Shown one piece after another: positions 58,200 to 64,000 of a stretch of DNA of 64,000 nt (positions are counted from its first letter, which is position 1; every line of letters begins with the position of its first letter). Source of the stretch: Natrinema thermotolerans DSM 11552 (GTDB taxonomy: Archaea; Halobacteriota; Halobacteria; Halobacteriales; Natrialbaceae); the NCBI GenBank assembly GCA_000337115.1, contig AOIR01000003.1:20051-84050 (forward strand). Reading direction: 5' to 3'. The notes under the pieces were generated by a model. The model saw only the letters and a program-made list of their open reading frames with translations. It searched no databases and was not told the origin of the DNA. Made by a program: the position numbers and the translations under genes.

Positions 58200-58411
58200 G
58201 GGAGTACGACCGCCCGCTGCCGGAGATTTCGGCCGAGGCAGTCAAGCGGGTCTCCGTCTCGCTCTCTCACACGCACGTCCCAAAGTTGGCGGACGCGGAC
58301 CACGTCCGCTACAGTCAGGAGCGAGATGAGGTCGCGCTCCTGGATCACGTAGCGCACCTCGAGCAACCCCGGCGCTATCTCGCGGCCGAGCGATCGACCA
58401 CGAACGGTTAG
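58199..58411 (+). pseudogene. 5'-truncated DUF7344-type winged-helix gene remnant
   Basis: A frame open from before 58199 to TAG at 58409-58411 reads REYDRPLPEISAEAVKRVSV, then LSHTHVPKLADADHVRYS and ending RRYLAAERSTTNG. The HVPKLADAD segment matches the C-terminal helix-wing of DUF7344 proteins; an intact member lies at 62466 (VVLPKLAGADVLEYD). No ATG, GTG or TTG start lies in frame before that motif, and the upstream part of the domain is missing where the previous gene ends. It is best read as the tail of a gene that lost its 5' half. Confidence 0.55.
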
Positions 58412-58534
58412 TGCAGCCAGCGACGACCGCGCCCTCGCGGGATCACACGAGACGAGTCACGGAGTGTCCGACCGGGAGCCGGGATGCAAGGCTGGCACGG
58501 GTCAACAGCTATTTGCCTTTCACGAACGAAATCG

Positions 58535-58543
58535 TATATAAAT
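58535..58543 (+). promoter_or_regulatory. TATA box of dnaG
   Basis: TATATAAAT, a near-ideal archaeal TATA box, lies 54-62 nt before the dnaG start, predicting a short leader of about 30 nt. Confidence 0.65.
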
Positions 58544-58596
58544 CGGTCTCTGTACGCGTTTCCCGCGTCACCGCCCCTCACGGGGACAGATCTCCC

Positions 58597-60033
58597 ATGG
58601 AAGACACCTCGAAATACCTCATTCACGCGGACGTGACGGCCGACGGGGTCGTCGAACGCAGCGACGTCGTCGGTGCCATCTTCGGCCAGACGGAGGGCCT
58701 GCTCGGCGACGACCTCGACCTTCGCGACCTCCGTCAGTCCGGCAAAGTCGGCCGTATCGACGTCGAAATCACGAGTACCGGCGGCCAGTCACACGGCCAG
58801 GTAACCATCGCGACGAGCCTCGACAAAGTCGAAACCGCCACCCTCGCGGCCGCCTTCGAGACGATCTCGCGGGTCGGGCCCTGTCGGGCCGCCCTCGAGA
58901 TCCGCGAGATCGAGGACGTCCGGGCGGCAAAGCGAAAGGAAGTCGTCGACCGGGCGAAAGAACTGCTTCGGACGGGCTTCGACGACACGATCATGTCCTC
59001 CGACGAGATCCTCGCGGAGGTCCGCCAGCAGGTCCGCGTCGAGGACATCACCGAGTACGAGGGGCTGCCCGCGGGTCCCCGGGTGACGGACAGCGACGCC
59101 ATCATCGTCGTCGAAGGACGGGCAGACGTCCTCACGCTGTTGAAATACGGCATCAAAAACGCCATCGCCGTCGAGGGGACGAACGTCCCCGACGCGGTCG
59201 CCGAACTCACCCGCCACCGTACCGTCACGGCCTTCCTCGACGGCGACCGCGGCGGCGACCTGATCCTCGAGGAACTCGCACAGGTCGGCGACATCGACTA
59301 CGTGGCCTTCGCCCCGGCCGAGGGCTCCGTCGAGGATCTGGACCACCACGAACTGTTCGCTGCCCTCCGGAACAAGGTCCCCTACGACACCGTCGCCGAA
59401 CTGAACGAACCCCGGGAGGCGGTCGCCGCGACCGACGGCAGTGCGACGCCGTCCCCGCCGCCGTCGGACGCCGGACCCGACGCGACCGACCGTCGAGAGA
59501 CGACGGCCACGACCGAGACCGGGGCCGGCGACGGGGCGACCGCCGCCGATACCGACCCGACGCAGCCGGCGAAAGCGAAGACCGAACGGACGGCCACGAC
59601 CCGATCGGCGGACAAGTCCGAACCGAACCGAACCGGTGCGGAGTCGTCCCCGGAATCCGGCGGTGACCGGACGGCCGCTGACGAGGCCGAATCGGACGAC
59701 GATCGCTCACCGGAAACCGTCTACGGCCACGCAGCCGCCGTCGTCCGTGCGGAGACCGACCGCGTTCGGTTCCTCGACGGCGACGGGGAGACGATCGACG
59801 AGGTTCACGCCGGCGACGCGTACGACGCCCTCGAGGACCTCGAGCCGGTGCCGACGACGGTCGTCCTCGACGACGCCTTGGGACAGCGGCTGCTCGATCT
59901 GGCGGCCGACCGCGGCGTCGACCGGATCGTCGCCCGCTCGCTCGGGCAGTTCACCAAACGGCCGACGGCCGTCCGGATCCACGCGATCGACGAGATCGCC
60001 GAGCGACCGCCGGAGACGAACAAGAGCCACTGA
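58597..60033 (+). CDS. dnaG: Archaeal DnaG primase
   Basis: A 478-residue bacterial-type primase homologue as found in all archaea, linked to the exosome and to primer synthesis. The TOPRIM core has VVEGRADV (Glu near residue 173) and LDGDRGGD (Asp215, Asp217), the metal-binding acids. An N-terminal part (1-165, MEDTSKYLIHADV) is typical for the family. Residues about 272-372 are a low-complexity Thr/Asp/Ala/Pro linker, longer than usual, before a C-terminal domain. The start is the ATG after a strong TATA box; the 62-codon extension upstream is rejected. Confidence 0.95.
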   Translation: MEDTSKYLIHADVTADGVVERSDVVGAIFGQTEGLLGDDLDLRDLRQSGKVGRIDVEITSTGGQSHGQVTIATSLDKVETATLAAAFETISRVGPCRAALEIREIEDVRAAKRKEVVDRAKELLRTGFDDTIMSSDEILAEVRQQVRVEDITEYEGLPAGPRVTDSDAIIVVEGRADVLTLLKYGIKNAIAVEGTNVPDAVAELTRHRTVTAFLDGDRGGDLILEELAQVGDIDYVAFAPAEGSVEDLDHHELFAALRNKVPYDTVAELNEPREAVAATDGSATPSPPPSDAGPDATDRRETTATTETGAGDGATAADTDPTQPAKAKTERTATTRSADKSEPNRTGAESSPESGGDRTAADEAESDDDRSPETVYGHAAAVVRAETDRVRFLDGDGETIDEVHAGDAYDALEDLEPVPTTVVLDDALGQRLLDLAADRGVDRIVARSLGQFTKRPTAVRIHAIDEIAERPPETNKSH

Positions 60034-60163
60034 ACCGGGTTTCGTACTGATCGCAGGCGAGTCGTGGGCCGGGTGGACAGTGCTGGCAGTGGCTCCGACG
60101 GCGTCCTCACCGGCCGGGAGCGGTCCGAACCGTTGATAGGCGGCGAGTGCCGAGCGGCCGGTA

Positions 60164-60337
60164 ATGGCACCACCCGCGACCGCCGCGCTCGCGCTGCTCG
60201 GCGTCTGGATTCTCGTGACTCTGTGGGCAACGACGACCGCCGCCAGAGGGCAAGCGCGGGCCGACGATCGATTCGGTCTCGAGGAACAGTCCGAACAGTC
60301 ACTCGAGGAGCCGTCGTTCTCGACTGCGGACGACTGA
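60164..60337 (+). CDS. Small single-helix membrane protein
   Basis: A 57-residue protein with one hydrophobic segment (about 7-22, ALALLGVWILVTLWA) and an acidic C-terminal tail (DRFGLEEQSEQSLEEPSF, from residue 37). Haloarchaeal codon use, acidic tail and a position just downstream of dnaG support it. Function unknown. Confidence 0.5.
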   Translation: MAPPATAALALLGVWILVTLWATTTAARGQARADDRFGLEEQSEQSLEEPSFSTADD

Positions 60338-60367
60338 CTCGTGTGCCGGTTTTCGTCCACGCCAACG

Positions 60368-61693
60368 TCAGCCGAGGAGAGGAACGACCATCACCAGCGC
60401 GGCGCTGGCGAGCGCGCCGGACAGCGTCGCGAGGAAGTTCACGCTCTGATTACCCAGCAGCGGCCCCTCGAGGGTCGCCCCGAGGAGGCTGTCGACGGTC
60501 ATCCCGACGACGCCGGCCGCGACGACGATCGCCCCGCCGACGAGGTCGATCTCGGGGAAGACGCCGGCGGTGATGGCGGCGACGACGGTCGCGCCCGTGA
60601 GACCGGCGAGTTCGCCCTGCCAGGTGACGCCGCCGTCGGTGCCTGGTTCGACCGGCTCGAGCGTCGTGATAAGCCGGGGGCGATCGAAGACGCTACCGAT
60701 CTCGCTCGAGAGGGTGTCGCTCATTGCGGTCGCGATCGAGCCGGCGAAGGCGAAGAGGAACAGGTCGGGTTCGTGGGGGAGCAACCCGGCGTCGCTGGCC
60801 GCGTAGCCGAGGACGGCGACGAGCGCGACCGCGGCGTTGCCCAGGACGTTGCCGCTGCCGCGGGCCCCGTTGTTGTCCTCGGCGACACCGAGTTCCGTCT
60901 TGCGGTCGTACCGGAACTTCGTCGAGAGGCCGCCGATGGCGAAGAAGGAAACGAGGACGGCGACCCAGCCGTACCCCCCGAGAACGATCGTCAGCAAGAC
61001 GAGCAAGACGCCGGTGAGCATCCCGGCGATCGAGGCCGTCTCGAGGGCGTAGGAGGCGTAGCCGAGCGCGACCGTGACCGCGAGCGCGACGACGATCTCG
61101 AGGCGGCCGATTGAGGGGCCGAGTTCGGCGAGCAGCCACAGCAGGAGGCCGACCGAGAGGACGACGATCGGGTCGTCGGACCGCAACAGCATGTCCCGGA
61201 GCAACGCGCCGAGAACGGCACCGCTCGCGGCCAGAAAGACGACGACCGGCAGCGCCGCGGCGACGGGATCGCCGGCGAGAGCCCGCGTCCCCGCCAGTCC
61301 GGCGACGGCGGCCAGGCTCCCCGCGAGACAGAAACCGGCGACGCGAACGACGTCGTTGTCCGTCCGGAGCCTGACGAGTTGCTCGCCGAGATTACCGTAG
61401 CCGACCAGCAGGATCGTCCCGACGAAGACGGCGACCGGCATCGACGCCGCGGTCGCGATGAGCCCGAGGGCAACCCCCGCGAGGACGAACGTGATCAGGC
61501 CGTACAGCCGCGCGTCCTCGTAGTCGCCCGGGTAGGCGAGCAGGTCGAACAGCGCCCCCTCGGGGACGAGGTAGGCCCCGAGCAGGACGACGCCCGCGAC
61601 GGCGGCACCTACCTGCGGACCGAAGAGCGGCACGGCGAGCGAGAGCGTACAGAGCGCCGCGAACACGCCGGCTCGCCGAACGGGTGCTGTCAC
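60368..61693 (-). CDS. DUF92 family membrane protein
   Basis: A 441-residue polytopic protein with roughly eleven to twelve hydrophobic segments. The C-terminal half has the DUF92/TMEM19 signature region: FFAIGGLSTKFRYDRK, RGSGNVLGNA, ATAMSDTLSSEIGS and LAGLTGA, plus DSLLGATLEG. The function of the family is not established; in some archaea and plants it is linked to lipid phosphates (phytyl phosphate kinase VTE6 belongs here), so a prenyl phosphate role is possible. The cis-prenyltransferase genes are next door. Confidence 0.85.
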   Translation of the reverse strand: MTAPVRRAGVFAALCTLSLAVPLFGPQVGAAVAGVVLLGAYLVPEGALFDLLAYPGDYEDARLYGLITFVLAGVALGLIATAASMPVAVFVGTILLVGYGNLGEQLVRLRTDNDVVRVAGFCLAGSLAAVAGLAGTRALAGDPVAAALPVVVFLAASGAVLGALLRDMLLRSDDPIVVLSVGLLLWLLAELGPSIGRLEIVVALAVTVALGYASYALETASIAGMLTGVLLVLLTIVLGGYGWVAVLVSFFAIGGLSTKFRYDRKTELGVAEDNNGARGSGNVLGNAAVALVAVLGYAASDAGLLPHEPDLFLFAFAGSIATAMSDTLSSEIGSVFDRPRLITTLEPVEPGTDGGVTWQGELAGLTGATVVAAITAGVFPEIDLVGGAIVVAAGVVGMTVDSLLGATLEGPLLGNQSVNFLATLSGALASAALVMVVPLLG

Positions 61694-61852
61694 GATATCG
61701 ATCCCTTTCTGTGGCGGTTACTTCAAGCTTCGTGAACCGCTCGAGGCGGGTATTACCGCACTCAGCGGCCCCACTCCGGACGAATCGGCCGGCCGTCGAA
61801 CGACCGGTCCGAACCCGTAACCGGTATAGCAGCCGCCGAGAAAATCGCCGGT

Positions 61853-62458
61853 GTGGGACTGTACGAACGGTACCTCGCCTTTCGGATCCGGCGTCACGAC
61901 GGCGACCCGCCCGATCACGTCGCGCTCGTGATCACCGAACGCGATCTCCTAGAACGGGGAGCCTACGAGACGCTGACCGATTTCTTCGAGTGGGCCACGG
62001 AGTACGCATCGCGGATTACGGTCTACGTGAGCGTCCTTGACGAGGCCGCGGTGCCGGCCCTGCAACGGGAACTCGAGACGATCGATGCGCCGCGGCCGGT
62101 CGCGGTTCGCGGCCCGGGCGATCGGGCCCGGGCCGACGCGCCGATCCGAATCGGGATCGGACTCGGCGGGAAACACGAGTTCACCAGCGCGGTCCGGACG
62201 CTAGCCGAACGGGTCGAAGCGGGCGAGTTAGCGCCCGACGAGATCGACGACGACAGCGTCGAGGACCATCTGATCTTCCCGTCGGAGCCGGACCTGGTGA
62301 TCAAGACCGGAGCCGAACGGCTCTCGGATTTCATGATCTGGCAGTCGGTCTACTCGGAACTGTACTTCACCGACGTGAACTGGCGGAACTTCCGCAAACG
62401 GGACTTCCTCCGGGCGGTCCGAGAGTACTGTAACCGGTCGCGGCGGTTCGGCCGCTGA
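61853..62458 (+). CDS. Degenerate cis-prenyltransferase homologue, probable accessory subunit
   Basis: A 201-residue protein starting at GTG, related to undecaprenyl diphosphate synthase. It keeps the C-terminal half: KTGAERLSDF, the dimer-interface WQSVYSELYFTD and the C-terminal RRFG (RxG motif). It lacks the N-terminal catalytic loop: where active enzymes have HVA-IMDGNRRWA, this one has HVALVITERDL, with about 20 residues missing. The full enzyme homologue at 62925 has the loop but lacks WQ-YSELYFT and RRFG, so the two look like halves of one heteromer, as with NgBR/DHDDS in eukaryotes. Homology is clear; the partnership is inferred. Confidence 0.85.
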   Translation: MGLYERYLAFRIRRHDGDPPDHVALVITERDLLERGAYETLTDFFEWATEYASRITVYVSVLDEAAVPALQRELETIDAPRPVAVRGPGDRARADAPIRIGIGLGGKHEFTSAVRTLAERVEAGELAPDEIDDDSVEDHLIFPSEPDLVIKTGAERLSDFMIWQSVYSELYFTDVNWRNFRKRDFLRAVREYCNRSRRFGR

Positions 62459-62465
62459 TCGCGGG

Positions 62466-62858
62466 TCACGGGGACGCGTTCGGCCCCGATCGGTCGGGCA
62501 GCGATGGGTCCGTGAACGGATCCGCGGCCGCGACGACCGGGCGCTCGAGACGGATTCGACCGGTTTCACCGTCGTACTCGAGAACGTCCGCACCCGCGAG
62601 TTTCGGGAGGACGACGTGGACGAGCGACGCTTCAACGGTCCGCTCGTCGGCGCCGTCCCGGTCGGCGACGACGGCGGCCAATTCGGTGACCGAAACCGGT
62701 GGTTCGGCCGCCGATAGCGCGTGCAAGGCGAGACGCGTCCGCGGGTTCGCGAGGAGCGTGTATGCCTCGTCGAGCGGGACGTTCGTCAGCCGAACGAACC
62801 GTTCGACGTCGACTGGAGGGGCGGTGTTCGGAGTCGGCATCACGACTACTACTGCCAT
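62466..62858 (-). CDS. DUF7344-type winged-helix protein
   Basis: A 130-residue haloarchaeal protein. After a short tail it has a winged-helix domain (VPLDEAYTLLANPRTRLAL near 27-45, then VHVVLPKLAGADVLEYD near 80-96) typical of DUF7344. It probably binds DNA, but no target is known. Start alternatives are 62858 or the second Met at 62840. It sits between the two cis-prenyltransferase homologues, on the strand of the second. Confidence 0.75.
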   Translation of the reverse strand: MAVVVVMPTPNTAPPVDVERFVRLTNVPLDEAYTLLANPRTRLALHALSAAEPPVSVTELAAVVADRDGADERTVEASLVHVVLPKLAGADVLEYDGETGRIRLERPVVAAADPFTDPSLPDRSGPNASP

Positions 62859-62924
62859 AATGACAGTGAAATGTCTTCTGGTGGCTGAAGTAGTCGTTAC
62901 CGGTGGGGACGAGAATCGGTGCGG

Positions 62925-63857
62925 TCAGTCCGCGGCCTGACTACCCGAGTCACCGGCCTCGAGATCGTCGGCGTCGGGCCGTTCGGCGGAGGGCAGCGAG
63001 TCGCGGAACCGATCGACGATCGCTCGGGCCTCGGCGAGTTCGGTCTCGCTGACGGCACCGAGCAGGGCCAGCGCGCGCCGGGCGCGGGTCCGCCGCCACG
63101 ATTCCGCCCGGTGTTCGTAGGTTCGGATCCCCCGGAGGAAGTCGGCCTTGGAGAACTCCGGCCAGTAGGGTGTACAGAAGAAGACGGCCGCCTCGTTGCC
63201 GTTGGCGTGCCAGGGCAGGAAGTTCGAGGTACGCTCTTCGCCGGCGGGTCGAATTATCAGGTCGACGTCCCGGATCGGCCGGTCGTATAGCCGGCGTTCG
63301 ATGTCCTCGATGTCGATCTCCTCGGGGTCGAGGTCGCCCGCCTCCACGTCCGCGGCGACTCCGCGGGTGGCCTCGAGCAGTCGCGAGCGACCGCCGTACG
63401 CAAGCGCGATGTTGAGCGTGAACCGGTCGTAGTCGTGCGTGCGGCGTTCGGCGTATTCGACGGCGTGTTGGACCCGCTCGGGGAGCATGTCCGTCTCGCC
63501 GATCACGCGAATGCAGACCTCGTTGTCGTGGACGCGGTCGGCGTCCGCGAACTCGTGGAGTTTCTCACACAGCAGGTCGAACAGCGCCTCGTTTTGCTCG
63601 TCGGGACGGTCGAAGTTCTCCGTCGAGAACGTGTACAGCGTCAACTCCTCGACGCCGATGTCCTGACACCACTCGAGGACGTGTTCGGTCGTCTTGGCCC
63701 CCGCACGGTGGCCTTCGTGGGCATCGCTGCCCCGCTTGCGGGCGTATCGTCGGTTGCCGTCTTGAATGACGGCGACGTGGGTCGGCGCACCCGACACTTC
63801 GCGGGCGAGCAACCGCTCGTACGCCGCGTCGACGCGTTTTCGGAGCCACCGCTTCAT
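62925..63857 (-). CDS. uppS: Cis-prenyltransferase (undecaprenyl/dolichyl diphosphate synthase type)
   Basis: A 310-residue enzyme that extends isoprenyl diphosphates in cis, giving the long carrier lipid for protein glycosylation. It has the catalytic loop HVAVIQDGNRRYA near residues 27-39, TLYTFSTENF, ALAYGG and the diphosphate-binding IRPAGEERTSNF. Missing are the WQ-Y-ELYFT interface (here WHANGNEAAVFFC) and the C-terminal RRFG. An extra C-terminal acidic tail of about 45 residues follows. The partner at 61853 carries the missing parts. Start at MKRWLRKRV rather than six codons upstream. Confidence 0.92.
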   Translation of the reverse strand: MKRWLRKRVDAAYERLLAREVSGAPTHVAVIQDGNRRYARKRGSDAHEGHRAGAKTTEHVLEWCQDIGVEELTLYTFSTENFDRPDEQNEALFDLLCEKLHEFADADRVHDNEVCIRVIGETDMLPERVQHAVEYAERRTHDYDRFTLNIALAYGGRSRLLEATRGVAADVEAGDLDPEEIDIEDIERRLYDRPIRDVDLIIRPAGEERTSNFLPWHANGNEAAVFFCTPYWPEFSKADFLRGIRTYEHRAESWRRTRARRALALLGAVSETELAEARAIVDRFRDSLPSAERPDADDLEAGDSGSQAAD

Positions 63858-64000
63858 TACTCGAAGGAAGGTCACCGACGCGTATGTGTCTTGCGTGTCC
63901 TTCTCCGAGCGCGAAACCGATTTGATACCGTGTATCGAGACGGGTAAAATCCCGCCGAACGACGGGTCGATCGGCCCGTCCGAACCGTGACGGCTTTGGG
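63858..64000. other. Upstream region of uppS to the window end
   Basis: The last 143 bases contain the uppS promoter region (leftward); no further gene is evident before the window ends. Confidence 0.4.

Noticed and set aside
58169-58366. 65-residue minus-strand frame next to the membrane regulator
   Set aside because: Better explained as the antisense of the DUF7344 remnant, whose residues match a known domain.

Overview
The window is chromosomal DNA of an extremely halophilic archaeon. Proteins are rich in Asp and Glu, coding DNA is GC-rich with codons ending in G or C, many promoters place a TATA-like box about 25-35 nt before the start codon, lipoproteins carry twin-arginine signals with a lipobox, and several families are typical of haloarchaea (FolC-FolP fusion, archaeal DnaG, DUF7344-type proteins). 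A member of the Natrialbales (Natrinema/Haloterrigena type) is my best guess from gene content and order; no rRNA is present to test it. I found no tRNA, rRNA, CRISPR array, insertion sequence or integrase.

Layout. 1-8 kb: the 5' end of a Tat lipoprotein gene, an R2-like di-metal oxidase, a coiled-coil protein, a cold shock protein, two small zinc-binding proteins, uvrA, two haloarchaeal hypotheticals and a two-CBS-domain protein. 8-15 kb: a tightly overlapping three-gene operon that looks like AddAB-type recombination machinery with the AddB part split in two. 15-31 kb: folCP, a cupin, an ABC ATPase with a divergent permease, carB, a multi-domain histidine kinase, a second ABC ATPase/permease pair and small hypotheticals. 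31-43 kb: an FAD oxidoreductase, an MFS transporter, then three tandem paralogous substrate-binding lipoproteins next to a divergent chemotaxis transducer with a long acidic tail. 43-53 kb: thrB, a pilin-like secreted protein, pdxS, DUF1405, a TetR regulator convergent with an SDR dehydrogenase, and valS. 53-64 kb: a small low-GC patch, an HFX_2341/CARF-like regulator, a sodium:solute symporter with its DUF3311 partner and a divergent membrane-tethered winged-helix regulator, a 5'-truncated DUF7344 remnant, dnaG, a DUF92 protein, and two cis-prenyltransferase homologues with complementary motif losses.

How the genes work together. Four groups stand out. (1) The helicase/nuclease operon probably processes DNA ends for recombination. 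(2) The three lipoproteins have no permease or ATPase nearby but sit beside a transducer, as in the BasB/BasT and CosB/CosT binding-protein chemotaxis systems of Halobacterium; they also share an unusual 5' leader. (3) The two cis-prenyltransferase homologues probably form one heteromeric enzyme for the dolichol-type glycan carrier. (4) The symporter, DUF3311 protein and divergent membrane regulator look like one uptake unit. The remaining genes are mostly housekeeping (uvrA, carB, thrB, pdxS, valS, dnaG, folCP).
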